Source of the DNA: Tolumonas osonensis
GTDB lineage: Bacteria > Pseudomonadota > Gammaproteobacteria > Enterobacterales > Aeromonadaceae
Direction of reading: 5' to 3'
NCBI RefSeq assembly: GCF_014202415.1
Contig: NZ_JACHGR010000005.1
Location: 124,001 to 188,000, forward strand
Length of the DNA: 64,000 nucleotides
Shown here: piece by piece, positions 1-8,439 of the stretch
Layout: each line of letters begins with the position of its first letter
How positions within the stretch are numbered: position 1 is the stretch's first letter
Notes under the pieces: generated by a model
Told to the model about the DNA's origin: nothing
The model's input: only the letters and a program-made list of their open reading frames with translations
The model's database searches: none
Made by a program: the position numbers and the translations under genes

Positions 1-591
1 GGAATACCACTCACCGCTCCAGCTGGTGTTCACATCGAACGGATAACGGAACTCACCGGACTGTTTCAGTTTTTCCAGGATCTGGTTGAACTCTTCCAGA
101 GTGTAAGGTTTATCCAGGGTTGCGATACGGATACCGTGTTTTTCCAGAACGCTCTTACGGCTGAACAGAGTCAGTGATACGTCATACTGACCAACGGAAT
201 AGACTTTACCTTTATAAGTACCTTTACCAACGTTGTTCAGCTGTTGCAGCTGATCCGCAGGCAGCAAGCCATCCAGCTCGACCAGGTTGCCGGCCCAGGC
301 AAAGTTAGGCACAACCGGTTGGTCCATATCCAGTGCGCAAGGCAATTTACCCGCCAGCGCCGCCGCGTTGATGGTTTCGGTATAGGCCCCTTCCGGGATC
401 ATTTCCATCACCACTTTGTAATCATTCTGACTCTTATTGAAACGTTCCACTGCAGCCTTGGAAGCGGCGATCTCTTTCTCGTTGGTATCGTGACGCCATA
501 CTTTAATTTCAACTGGTGCTGCCATTGCTTGTGCAGAAGCTGCTGCAATCAATGTAGCCAGAACAGAGAAGCTTACCGTTTTCATGTTCAT
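1..591 (-). CDS. Sugar ABC transporter substrate-binding protein (5' part, runs off the window)
   Basis: Reading the minus strand from ATG at 591 gives 197 uninterrupted codons to the window edge. A typical Sec signal peptide ends in AQAMAA at about residue 24. The mature part begins VEIKVWRHDT and continues with ERFNKSQNDYKV and GAYTETINAAALAGKLP, the layout of family-1 extracellular solute-binding proteins that deliver sugars to ABC importers in the periplasm. A GGATGAT ribosome site lies just upstream. The gene is divergent from a ROK sugar kinase, which suggests a carbohydrate uptake and phosphorylation unit. The substrate cannot be told from this part, and the C-terminal half is missing. 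Confidence 0.85.
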   Translation of the reverse strand, partial: MNMKTVSFSVLATLIAAASAQAMAAPVEIKVWRHDTNEKEIAASKAAVERFNKSQNDYKVVMEMIPEGAYTETINAAALAGKLPCALDMDQPVVPNFAWAGNLVELDGLLPADQLQQLNNVGKGTYKGKVYSVGQYDVSLTLFSRKSVLEKHGIRIATLDKPYTLEEFNQILEKLKQSGEFRYPFDVNTSWSGEWYS

Positions 592-1073
592 TTGATCATC
601 CTTTGTTGATTTCCGCTTACCTGGCAGTGGAACACTGCATTTTTACGGCTGAAAAAGCCTGCACCCTTAATGAAACAGAGGGAAACAAGTTAAAAAACAC
701 CGCTTTGTTTCAATGGCGCTAACTATGCCGCTAAAACGTTTTAGCGTGTGTGATCTATGCTGTGAATTTGTAACAAACGCAACAATGTAACTGTTACATC
801 AATGAAACATGAGCTGCATCACAAAAGCTCAAAACACCCCTGCTTTACTTCTGTTCCTGCTTTGGTTTGATGGCACATCACATTGCAGTTACAGAAAGAA
901 GTATGGTTCAACTTTTCAGCTCTGCACGCGCAGGAACCTCTTCAGAGGGTGAGTCAGAACGGATTTGTTATACAGACTGAACAGAGTGCGCAGCGGATCA
1001 CAAACACACCGCCCGCACTTAGTGGACTATTATTAATAGTAGGAAAATCAATAACGCGCCGGAGTGCATTACC
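592..1073. promoter_or_regulatory. Divergent intergenic control region between binding protein and ROK kinase
   Basis: This 482-bp gap has no convincing gene. It contains a perfect 18-bp palindrome (729-746), a near-palindrome TGTAAC-T-GTTACA at 786-798, a CRP-like 16-mer CATGA-N6-TCACA at 808-823, and an AT-rich palindrome ACTATTA-T-TAATAGT at 1026-1040 shortly before the kinase start. The gap is AT-rich and probably carries both divergent promoters. Only the 729-746 element is strong by eye; the others are suggestive. Confidence 0.5.
729..746. promoter_or_regulatory. LacI-family operator (18-bp perfect palindrome)
   Basis: The sequence CGCTAAAACGTTTTAGCG is perfectly self-complementary with a central CG, the usual form of LacI/GalR-family operators. 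It lies 138 bp upstream of the sugar-binding protein start and 328 bp upstream of the ROK kinase start. No LacI-type regulator is encoded in this window, so the regulator would lie beyond the left edge or elsewhere. Confidence 0.6.
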
Positions 1074-1982
1074 ATGAAATATCTGGTTATAGATGTAGGT
1101 GGCTCAGCCATTAAATATGCATTAATGGATAAACAAGCCACGATACTGGAAAGTGGTCAGGTAACGACGCCATCCGATAGCTTTGATACTTTCCTGGCCG
1201 AAATTGCCGGGTTATATCAGCACTATTCGGAACGAATAGCAGGCATTGCGTTTAGTTTGCCCGGCGTCATCGACAGTGAACAAGGCAGAAGTGTCACCGG
1301 AGGGTCACTGACTTACAACAACAACCGGGATTTCGTTGCCGATATACAGGCTATCTGTCCTGTGCCTGTAACCATCGAAAACGATGCCAAATGTGCCGTC
1401 CTTGCCGAAGCCTGGAAAGGTAGCCTTACGAACTGCAAAAATGGTGTGGTGGTCGTGCTGGGAACCGGCGTCGGCGGGGGTATATTCCTGAACGGTCAGC
1501 TTTATAAAGGCTCTCATTTCGCAGCCGGAGAACTAAGCTTTTTACTCACCGATAGTTGGCATTGCAAAGGCGATCCTTACCACTACTGGGGGCATGACGG
1601 CGGCGTCCGGGGTTTATGCCGTGCGGTAGAACACATCAAGCGTTTACCCCCCAAGAGTATTAATGGGCATCAGGTATTTGAATGGGCGAATGAAGGCGAT
1701 ACTGAGGTTTGCGAGGCGCTGGATGCATACACCTATCGTCTCGCTATCCAGTTCTTCAATCTGCAATCGCTGTTTGACCCTGATGTGATTGCCGTTGGTG
1801 GCGGGATCAGCGCACAGCCGCTGTTATTCCAGTATATCGAACAGAATATGAACTATCTGGAAGAACATCTGCCGATGCATCTGACCATCCCGAAAGTCGT
1901 TCGCTGTCATTTTATGAATGATGCCAATCTGGTGGGCGCACTGCAGCATCATCTGCAAATGACAGAAACTCCAGTTCCTTGA
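1074..1982 (+). CDS. ROK-family sugar kinase
   Basis: A 302-residue ROK protein, which would phosphorylate a hexose or a related sugar with ATP in the cytoplasm. The N-terminal phosphate-binding motif is DVGGSAIKYALMD (residues 7-19). The central IENDAKCAVLAEAW carries the catalytic Asp, followed by VLGTGVGGGIFLNG and the C-terminal adenosine loop AVGGGIS. The usual ROK zinc motif (CxCGxxGC) is not evident; the corresponding stretch reads HCKGDPYHYWG, so it resembles the zinc-less beta-glucoside kinase/transcriptionally inactive branch. It has no N-terminal HTH, so it is a kinase and not a repressor. The ATG at 1074 has a GGAG site about 10 bp upstream. Exact sugar unknown. Confidence 0.85.
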   Translation: MKYLVIDVGGSAIKYALMDKQATILESGQVTTPSDSFDTFLAEIAGLYQHYSERIAGIAFSLPGVIDSEQGRSVTGGSLTYNNNRDFVADIQAICPVPVTIENDAKCAVLAEAWKGSLTNCKNGVVVVLGTGVGGGIFLNGQLYKGSHFAAGELSFLLTDSWHCKGDPYHYWGHDGGVRGLCRAVEHIKRLPPKSINGHQVFEWANEGDTEVCEALDAYTYRLAIQFFNLQSLFDPDVIAVGGGISAQPLLFQYIEQNMNYLEEHLPMHLTIPKVVRCHFMNDANLVGALQHHLQMTETPVP

Positions 1983-1990
1983 TACAAACA

Positions 1991-2012
1991 AGCCCTCTTC
2001 ACTGAAGAGGGC
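1991..2012. terminator. Bidirectional terminator between ROK kinase and rmuC
   Basis: Ten-pair stem AGCCCTCTTC/GAAGAGGGCT with a two-base loop, followed by a T-rich stretch on the plus strand and preceded by an A-rich stretch that serves the minus strand. It sits between two convergent stop codons. Confidence 0.75.
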
Positions 2013-2021
2013 TTTGTTCTT

Positions 2022-3374
2022 CTAACTCAGATCCCCGACTTCCAGCTGCGCCAGTTCCGTTAATTCCTCGGGTAATTCTTTTTGTACCGAAACCCCCAGA
2101 TCCTTGAACTCAGCGGCCTGTTTGATCAGGTTGCCCTTGCCGGAATAAAGCTGGGAAAACGCTTTTTCATAACTACCTTTGGCCTTATCCAGCTGTTTTC
2201 CCACATCCTGCATACTGAGCAGAAAATTGTTCAGTTTGCTGTAGAAACGCTCAGCCCGGTTAGCCAGTTCCGCAGTATGTTTATTCTGATCTTCGAACCG
2301 CCACAATTGCCGCACAATGTTCAGACTGGTCAGTAACGTCGTCGGAGTTGCGACCAGCACATTGCGTTCGATAGCCCGTTGGTAAAGCGTATTATCGTAT
2401 TTCAGTGCTTCGACATACGCCGATTCGATCGGAATAAACATGATCACCACTTCCGGCGAATTCAGCCCCGGCAATTTATAATAATCGCGATCAGCCAGCT
2501 CATTGATCCGGGCCGCCACCGCCTGCGCATGTTCTGTCAGCGCCTGCCGGGACTCAAGCTCGTTTTCCGCATTCACATAGCGGGTATAAGCAGCCAGTGA
2601 GGTTTTCGCATCGATGATCAGATGCTTGTTCTGCGGCAGATAGACAATCACGTCGGGCCGCTGACGCCCTTCGGCTGTCGTGAAACTGACTTCCCGCTCA
2701 TAGTCCTCTCCGAGGCGCAGACCAGAATTATCCAGCACATTTTCCAGCATCAGCTCACCCCAGTTACCCTGCATTTTCTTTTGTCCCTGCAGGGCATTGG
2801 TGAGCCTGTCCGCCTGGTCGGTAATCTGCCGGTTGAGGTTCTGCAGATTGATTAACTCGGCACGCAGTTCACTGCGCTGTTTCAGTTCTTCAACATGGAT
2901 ACTTTCCACTTTCTGCCGGAATCCCTGCATTTCGGTCTGTACAGGTTTCAGCAGGTGATAAATACTTTCCTGATTCAGTTCTTTAAAGGCCTTGCCTTTA
3001 CGTTCCAGAATTTCATTCGCCAGATTTTCGAATTCTTTTTTGAGCGCTTCCCGGCTATCAGAAAGTAACTGTAGTTGTTCATTAAAATGCAGCTGTTTTT
3101 CATCCAGTGATGTACTGAGCGCCGCATGCTGACGCAGCAGTTCCGTATGTTTACGCTGGATCTGATTAAATTCATCTTCCTGCTTGTTCCGCAACCGGTC
3201 ATATTCATCCAGCCGGTCCAGCAGCAGTTCCCGTTCGGTTTCCAGTTTTCCCAGCTGGATATGTTGCCGGGTAACGATTTGCTGTGATCGGACATAAGCG
3301 ATAAACCAGCCGGCCACGCAGGCCAGCAACACGGTCAAAATCAGGACCGGGAGCCCGAAAACCATATCTGCCAT
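2022..3374 (-). CDS. rmuC: DNA recombination protein RmuC
   Basis: A 450-residue RmuC homologue. An N-terminal membrane anchor (about residues 7-26) is followed by a long coiled coil (30-190) and a PD-(D/E)XK-like nuclease-fold core with GNWGELMLENVLDNSGL, RQRPDVIVYLP and HLIIDAKTSLAAY. Family members limit inversions at short inverted repeats and have recently been tied to anti-mobile-element nuclease activity. Length is normal. The gene appears monocistronic, with a terminator on its 3' side and another hairpin upstream belonging to the next gene. Confidence 0.93.
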   Translation of the reverse strand: MADMVFGLPVLILTVLLACVAGWFIAYVRSQQIVTRQHIQLGKLETERELLLDRLDEYDRLRNKQEDEFNQIQRKHTELLRQHAALSTSLDEKQLHFNEQLQLLSDSREALKKEFENLANEILERKGKAFKELNQESIYHLLKPVQTEMQGFRQKVESIHVEELKQRSELRAELINLQNLNRQITDQADRLTNALQGQKKMQGNWGELMLENVLDNSGLRLGEDYEREVSFTTAEGRQRPDVIVYLPQNKHLIIDAKTSLAAYTRYVNAENELESRQALTEHAQAVAARINELADRDYYKLPGLNSPEVVIMFIPIESAYVEALKYDNTLYQRAIERNVLVATPTTLLTSLNIVRQLWRFEDQNKHTAELANRAERFYSKLNNFLLSMQDVGKQLDKAKGSYEKAFSQLYSGKGNLIKQAAEFKDLGVSVQKELPEELTELAQLEVGDLS

Positions 3375-3420
3375 AATTCTTCCTGTCTTTCTAACTGAAT
3401 GCGGAATGCATTATTAAAAA

Positions 3421-3444
3421 AAGAGCGTGATAAATCACGCTCTT
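3421..3444 (-). terminator. Terminator of the hemerythrin-diguanylate cyclase gene
   Basis: Ten-pair stem AAGAGCGTGA/TCACGCTCTT with loop TAAA, six bases beyond the stop of the minus-strand gene. It is followed on the minus strand by TTTTTAATAA, a classical intrinsic terminator. Confidence 0.8.
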
Positions 3445-3449
3445 AAATG

Positions 3450-5099
3450 TCAGGGCACCTTTCGGAAAAGATGGTACAGCTTGCGATCTTTTTTCAGCAT
3501 ATGACCTTTCACCAGATCATCAATGATGAAATCGATTAATTGCCCTACGGATAACTGACGAGTGGTTATCGCCTGATATAGTTTGTTTGCCCGCAGAACC
3601 AGTTCCCGATGTAATCTGACGTGTTCCTCCAGATCTTCATATTCATAGGCCGCCAGGATCTGCTCTTCTCCGGCAAAATGTTTGATTGCATGCGCAAGTA
3701 ACGCCTGAAACGCCTGTGCAAACCTGTCCGGATGATCATCCTGTTCCATTGCTGTATTAATCAGAACACTGGCCAGACGAAACAGCTCTTTGTGTTCTTC
3801 ATCAATCGACGGTTCGCCACTCTCATAGGATTTTCTCCAGTTCAGACGTAACAATATCTCGTCTGACATGGCGGAACCTGTGTTGCCATGGTAAATAAAA
3901 ACTTTGTTTCTGCCGGACTCTTTTGCCTGATACATCGCTGTATCACCATTTTTCATCAGCTGTTTTTCAGTCAATCCATGTTCCGGATACAGGGCAATAC
4001 CAATACAGGCGGAGATATTCAGCAATTGCCCGCTGAGCATATAGAATGGCTGATTCAGTATGTCCCTGATTTTTTCAGCTACCGTCAGCGCATCAGCGCT
4101 GTTATTGATCTCTGGTAGCAGCACGATAAATTCATCCCCGCCAATACGGGCCGCAGTATCCGATTCCCGCAGACAACATTGCATTCGGTGCGCAACAGCC
4201 TGCAGTAACCAGTCGCCGACTTCGTGTCCGTACAGATCATTTACCGGTTTGAATTTATCCAGGTCAATAAACAACAGGGCCAGTGATATGCCTTTTCTTT
4301 TTGCCTGGGCGATGGCCTGTTCCAGTCTGTCCAGCAGCAGACGCCGGTTTGGCAGCCGGGTCAGAGAATCATAGAAAGCCAGATTCCGGATCACTTCCTC
4401 CGATTTCTTCCGTTCGGTAATATCCCGACTGATGCCGATGATCGACGTCAGTTGTCCTTCTGCATTCGTGTGTAATGTCGTCACCACCTCGGTTGAAACA
4501 AGGTGTCCGTCCTTATGCGGCTGATCCACCTCGGTGACTCGCCGGGTGTCTCCCCGCTCTCCGGCACTCCAGCGTTCCATGGCGTGTGTTAGCGCCCCGA
4601 AAGCTCGTTCCGCCGATTCCGGTGTCATCAACTCTTCGCGCGACTGCGCCATGACTTCTTCTACGGTATAGCCACGCAGGTTATACACCGAAGGACTGAC
4701 ATAGGTGAACTTGCCGGTAGCGATATCCATCGTCCAGATAACATCCGCAGAATTTTCGGTGATAAACCGGAAGTTGCGTTCTTTTTCCTCAAGCTCGGCC
4801 AGCGCAACCTGCCGGGCATTACTCTCTTCTTTCAGCTTGCGGTATAAATGAATAAAAATAGCCGCCAGTGCAACACACAATCCGCTGATAACCAGCGTGA
4901 CCACATTGAAAATATAAAGATGAATAATACCGCTCTGCCCTGTTGCCTGATGGGCAGGACGAATGGCTCCCTCAGGTATATCAGCCATGTTCGCGACGGA
5001 AAACAGGATCAGCGACAAGATCAGAATCAGAATAAGGTACAAAATCCGTCTGTTGACACGGCTCGGCCTGTCAGAATCTTCAGGGGGGATCTTTCGCAT
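3450..5099 (-). CDS. Membrane diguanylate cyclase with PAS and bacteriohemerythrin domains
   Basis: About 549 residues: two membrane segments (about 19-37 and 60-84), a PAS/PAC sensor (about 105-230, FRFITENSADVIW...RDITERKKSE), a GGDEF domain with intact RIGGDEF and an RESD product-inhibition I-site five residues before it, then a C-terminal bacteriohemerythrin domain. The last carries the iron-ligand pattern DEEHKELF, HAIKHFAGEE, HVRLHRE and GHMLKKD. It should make c-di-GMP, with output tuned by O2 or redox at the di-iron site, as known for Vibrio Bhr-DGC. Start: the frame is open to a TTG at 5126, but ATG 5099 has an AGAAGG site (5112-5117) and a TATAAT box lies at 5132-5137, which would put transcription start near the TTG. 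ATG 5099 is therefore preferred. Confidence 0.9.
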   Translation of the reverse strand: MRKIPPEDSDRPSRVNRRILYLILILILSLILFSVANMADIPEGAIRPAHQATGQSGIIHLYIFNVVTLVISGLCVALAAIFIHLYRKLKEESNARQVALAELEEKERNFRFITENSADVIWTMDIATGKFTYVSPSVYNLRGYTVEEVMAQSREELMTPESAERAFGALTHAMERWSAGERGDTRRVTEVDQPHKDGHLVSTEVVTTLHTNAEGQLTSIIGISRDITERKKSEEVIRNLAFYDSLTRLPNRRLLLDRLEQAIAQAKRKGISLALLFIDLDKFKPVNDLYGHEVGDWLLQAVAHRMQCCLRESDTAARIGGDEFIVLLPEINNSADALTVAEKIRDILNQPFYMLSGQLLNISACIGIALYPEHGLTEKQLMKNGDTAMYQAKESGRNKVFIYHGNTGSAMSDEILLRLNWRKSYESGEPSIDEEHKELFRLASVLINTAMEQDDHPDRFAQAFQALLAHAIKHFAGEEQILAAYEYEDLEEHVRLHRELVLRANKLYQAITTRQLSVGQLIDFIIDDLVKGHMLKKDRKLYHLFRKVP

Positions 5100-5131
5100 T
5101 GATAGACAAATCCTTCTGTCAAACAAGAAAT

Positions 5132-5137
5132 ATTATA
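5132..5137 (-). promoter_or_regulatory. Probable -10 box of the hemerythrin-diguanylate cyclase
   Basis: Perfect TATAAT on the minus strand, 33 bp upstream of the preferred ATG. The matching -35 (TCAGAG at 17-bp spacing) is poor, so this may be an activator-dependent promoter or may rely on another sigma contact. Confidence 0.45.
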
Positions 5138-5246
5138 GCAATGGGAATATTGGTCTCTGATTTCAGATTAGCATGCCAGTGACGCCATACCAGTAATAAG
5201 ATTCGTTTATTCCCTGATTTTTCTAATAATATGAACTGTCACTAAT

Positions 5247-5280
5247 TTAAGAGCCCGGAATCCGTTCCGAGGGCTCTTAA
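5247..5280 (-). terminator. Hairpin downstream of the META-domain lipoprotein gene
   Basis: Long stem TTAAGAGCCC-GGAA / TTCC-GA-GGGCTCTTAA with a TCCG loop and a two-base bulge, 23 bp beyond the stop. No strong T-run follows on either strand, so termination is likely but not certain. Confidence 0.5.
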
Positions 5281-5302
5281 ACCGGTATTTACTTAATAAA
5301 AA

Positions 5303-5728
5303 TTAAGGCGTTACAGGTTTGGCTGTGATTTTTTTATCACCTTCTCCCCTGATTAATAAACTGCCATCCGGCAGAATGGAATAATCGGTTACGTTATGCA
5401 GAATGCCAAGAAACTGGCTCTGTAACCGCATCAAGGACGGCTCACACGCCATCTTGGTGCTGGCGATCTGCGAGATTTCCAGCTTTTTATCCACCAACTG
5501 ATACTGTGTCATGTAGTTATTACAAAACGCCTTACCGGCTAATCGTCCGTCGGCAGAGAAGTTCAGCGTCGCTACAGCATCCGACGTCACAACGCTGTCA
5601 TTCAGACTAATCACGGTCCAGTGACTGTCTGCTAACTGACGACGCTCTTCCGGTTGCGTAGCGGCACAGGCATTCAGCATCAGACTGATGAATAAAGAGA
5701 CGAAAGTAGACCTGATGTACATTTTCAT
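5303..5728 (-). CDS. META-domain (HslJ-like) lipoprotein
   Basis: A 141-residue protein from ATG 5728. The N-terminus MKMYIRSTFVSLFISLMLNAC is a lipoprotein signal ending in lipobox LNAC, so the product should be lipidated and attached to an envelope membrane. The rest is a META/DUF306 domain: SHWTVISLND, GRLAGKAFCNNYMTQYQL, ISQIASTKMACEP, LQSQFLGIL. HslJ relatives are linked to novobiocin or heat tolerance, but a biochemical role is not established. An upstream in-frame start at 5824 exists, but it would bury the lipoprotein signal behind 32 residues, so it is rejected. Confidence 0.85.
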   Translation of the reverse strand: MKMYIRSTFVSLFISLMLNACAATQPEERRQLADSHWTVISLNDSVVTSDAVATLNFSADGRLAGKAFCNNYMTQYQLVDKKLEISQIASTKMACEPSLMRLQSQFLGILHNVTDYSILPDGSLLIRGEGDKKITAKPVTP

Positions 5729-5970
5729 TTTGACTATATCCGGAGATTTATGATGAATTAAAGGTAGCGGTAACTTGCGCCTTATGCAAAGCAGAACAGA
5801 CTCAAAAGTACTTTTCACGATCATTTAACTGACTGTCTGCAGTAAGTTTTTTGCGCTTCCTCTAATTATCCCCGCTTTAATAAGTTTTGTAATTTTTAAC
5901 TGATTTCTTCCTGCTCCTGCCTTTGAAATATTGAGCGCGATCGTAAGATCTTTTTCATAGGGAGAGCGAT

Positions 5971-8337
5971 GTGACTAATGTGATTTGGTACAACCAACTC
6001 AACATGCAGGATGTGTGTCGGGTAGGTGGAAAAAATGCGTCTTTGGGCGAAATGATCACTAATCTGACCTCATCAGGCGTATCCGTGCCAAACGGCTTTG
6101 CCACTACGGCACAGGCTTTTGATACTTTCCTGGAACAATCCGGCGTTAACCAGAAAATCTACCCGCTACTCGACAAGCTTGATCCCGACAATATCAGTGC
6201 ATTAACTGAAGCAGGCAAACAGATCCGCCAGTGGATCATTGATACCCCTTTTCAGCCTGAGCTGGAACAGGCCATCCGTGATGCCTATAACGAGCTGGCT
6301 GATGGTCAGCCTGAGGCTTCATTCGCCGTGCGTTCTTCTGCCACTGCGGAAGATATGCCGGATGCCTCCTTTGCCGGTCAGCAGGAAACTTTCCTGAATG
6401 TGCAGGGCATTGATGCGGTCATGCTCGCTATCAGGCATGTTTTTGCGTCTCTGTTCAACGATCGGGCCATTTCTTACCGGGTTCATCAGGGATATGACCA
6501 TCAGGGTGTCGCCATTTCTGCCGGCGTACAGCGTATGGTCCGCTCCGATCTGGCCTCGTCTGGTGTGATGTTCACGCTGGATACCGAATCCGGTTTTGAT
6601 CAGGTGGTATTTATCACGTCTGCCTATGGCCTGGGTGAAATGGTGGTACAAGGCGCGGTCAATCCGGACGAGTTCTATGTACACAAACCCACACTGAACA
6701 ATGGCAAGCCGGCGATTGTGCGCCGCACCATTGGTTCGAAGAAAATCCGGATGGTCTATGCCGCCAGTCAAGAACATGGCCGCCAGGTGCAGATTGAAGA
6801 TGTACCGGCTGAACTTACCCGCCAATTCTCCCTGACCGACGATGAAGTGGAACAGCTGGCCCGGCAGGCACTGCTGATTGAACAGCACTATGGCCGTCCG
6901 ATGGATATCGAATGGGCTAAAGATGGTCACACCGGCAAACTCTATATTGTACAGGCTCGTCCCGAAACGGTCCGTTCCAATGAACAGGTCATGGAGCGTT
7001 ACCACCTGGCTTCACGGGGGAAAGTGCTGACAGAAGGCCGCGCGATTGGTCAGCGTATTGGTGCCGGTCCGGTAAAAATCATTCATAACCTCAGTGAAAT
7101 GGATCGAATCAAACCCGATGATGTACTGGTCACCGACATGACCGATCCGGACTGGGAACCCATCATGAAACGCGCTGCCGCGATTGTTACTAACCGTGGC
7201 GGGCGAACCTGTCATGCGGCCATCATTGCCCGGGAGCTGGGTATTCCGGCGGTAGTCGGCTGCGGCGATGCGACCGGCATTCTGCAGGAAGGGCAAAATG
7301 TCACCGTTTCCTGTGCCGAAGGCGATACCGGCTTTGTCTATCAGGATCTGCAGGATTTCACCGTGCGTCGTCTGCAGGTTGATGAAATGCCCGCATTACC
7401 CACGAAAATCATGATGAATGTCGGCAATCCGGATCGGGCCTTTGATTTTGCCCGCTTACCGAATGATGGTGTGGGTCTGGCCCGGCTGGAATTTATCATT
7501 AACCGCATGATCGGTGTACATCCGAAAGCCTTACTGAAATTCAGCCAGCAGAAGCCGGCATTACAGCAACAGATCCGTGAGCTGATGACAGGTCATGATG
7601 ATCCGGTCGAGTTTTACATCAGCCGTCTGGTGGAAGGTATATCTACCCTCGCCGCTGCATTCTGGCCGAAACGAGTGATCGTCCGTCTGTCTGATTTTAA
7701 ATCCAACGAATATGCCAATCTGCTGGGAGGCGATCGCTACGAGCCGGAGGAAGAAAACCCGATGCTGGGTTTCCGTGGCGCTGGCCGTTATATTTCCCCC
7801 GCCTTCCATGACTGTTTTGCGTTGGAGTGTGAAGCGGTTAAACGCGTCCGCAACACCATGGGACTGACCAACATTGAGCTGATGATCCCGTTTGTGCGCA
7901 CCGTTGCTCAGGCCAAAGCGGTCATAGCCCAACTGGAACAGGAAGGATTGAAACGCGGAGAAAATGGTCTGAAAGTGATCATGATGTGTGAAATTCCCGC
8001 CAATGCCTTACTGGCAGATCAATTTCTTGAGCATTTCGATGGTTTTTCGATCGGCTCGAACGATATGACGCAGCTGACCCTCGGACTGGATCGCGATTCA
8101 GGTCTGGTCTCGGCATTATTTGATGAACGCAATGACGCCGTTAAGCATTTGCTGACACTGGCTATTCAGGCTGCGAAACGCCATGGCAAGTACGTCGGAA
8201 TTTGCGGACAAGGCCCGTCAGATCATGCGGATTTCGCCCGCTGGTTACAGCAACAGGGGATCGACAGCCTGTCGCTGAACCCTGACAGCGTCGTGCAAAC
8301 CTGGCTTGATCTGGCCGATAACACAACCGTGAACTAA
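5971..8337 (+). CDS. ppsA: Phosphoenolpyruvate synthase
   Basis: A 788-residue PpsA, converting pyruvate, ATP and water to PEP, AMP and phosphate; it is the gluconeogenic entry from pyruvate. The N-terminal ATP-grasp part has [10 protein letters not shown] and [21 protein letters not shown]. The swivelling phosphohistidine domain has [14 protein letters not shown] with the catalytic His, and the C-terminal TIM barrel has [22 protein letters not shown] and [10 protein letters not shown]. All are nearly identical to the E. coli enzyme. The start is GTG at 5971 with GGGAG eight bases upstream. No clear Cra box was seen in the upstream gap. It stands alone and ends in a hairpin terminator. Confidence 0.97.
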   Translation: MTNVIWYNQLNMQDVCRVGGKNASLGEMITNLTSSGVSVPNGFATTAQAFDTFLEQSGVNQKIYPLLDKLDPDNISALTEAGKQIRQWIIDTPFQPELEQAIRDAYNELADGQPEASFAVRSSATAEDMPDASFAGQQETFLNVQGIDAVMLAIRHVFASLFNDRAISYRVHQGYDHQGVAISAGVQRMVRSDLASSGVMFTLDTESGFDQVVFITSAYGLGEMVVQGAVNPDEFYVHKPTLNNGKPAIVRRTIGSKKIRMVYAASQEHGRQVQIEDVPAELTRQFSLTDDEVEQLARQALLIEQHYGRPMDIEWAKDGHTGKLYIVQARPETVRSNEQVMERYHLASRGKVLTEGRAIGQRIGAGPVKIIHNLSEMDRIKPDDVLVTDMTDPDWEPIMKRAAAIVTNRGGRTCHAAIIARELGIPAVVGCGDATGILQEGQNVTVSCAEGDTGFVYQDLQDFTVRRLQVDEMPALPTKIMMNVGNPDRAFDFARLPNDGVGLARLEFIINRMIGVHPKALLKFSQQKPALQQQIRELMTGHDDPVEFYISRLVEGISTLAAAFWPKRVIVRLSDFKSNEYANLLGGDRYEPEEENPMLGFRGAGRYISPAFHDCFALECEAVKRVRNTMGLTNIELMIPFVRTVAQAKAVIAQLEQEGLKRGENGLKVIMMCEIPANALLADQFLEHFDGFSIGSNDMTQLTLGLDRDSGLVSALFDERNDAVKHLLTLAIQAAKRHGKYVGICGQGPSDHADFARWLQQQGIDSLSLNPDSVVQTWLDLADNTTVN

Positions 8338-8353
8338 TCAGGTTAGTCCGTTT

Positions 8354-8411
8354 GCCACCGTCTGAATTCAATATGTATCGTGAGCCTCTACATCCGGACG
8401 GTGGCTTTTTT
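8354..8411 (+). terminator. ppsA terminator
   Basis: Nine-pair stem GCCACCGTC (8354-8362) / GACGGTGGC (8397-8405) with a long loop of about 34 bases, followed by TTTTTT. It begins 16 bp beyond the ppsA stop. Confidence 0.7.
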
Positions 8412-8439
8412 CGGTGGTTTTATTTACCGCCAAGGCCAC

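Noticed and set aside
749-764. TGTGA-containing stretch as a second CRP site
   Set aside because: The second half-site does not match TCACA; only the 808-823 element is plausible.
883-1077. 64-codon open frame upstream of the ROK kinase
   Set aside because: No ribosome site, low-complexity unnatural composition, and it lies in the divergent control region; it overlaps the kinase start by 4 bp only by chance.
6319-7005. 228-codon open frame antisense to ppsA
   Set aside because: Lies wholly within a near-perfect PpsA match on the other strand.
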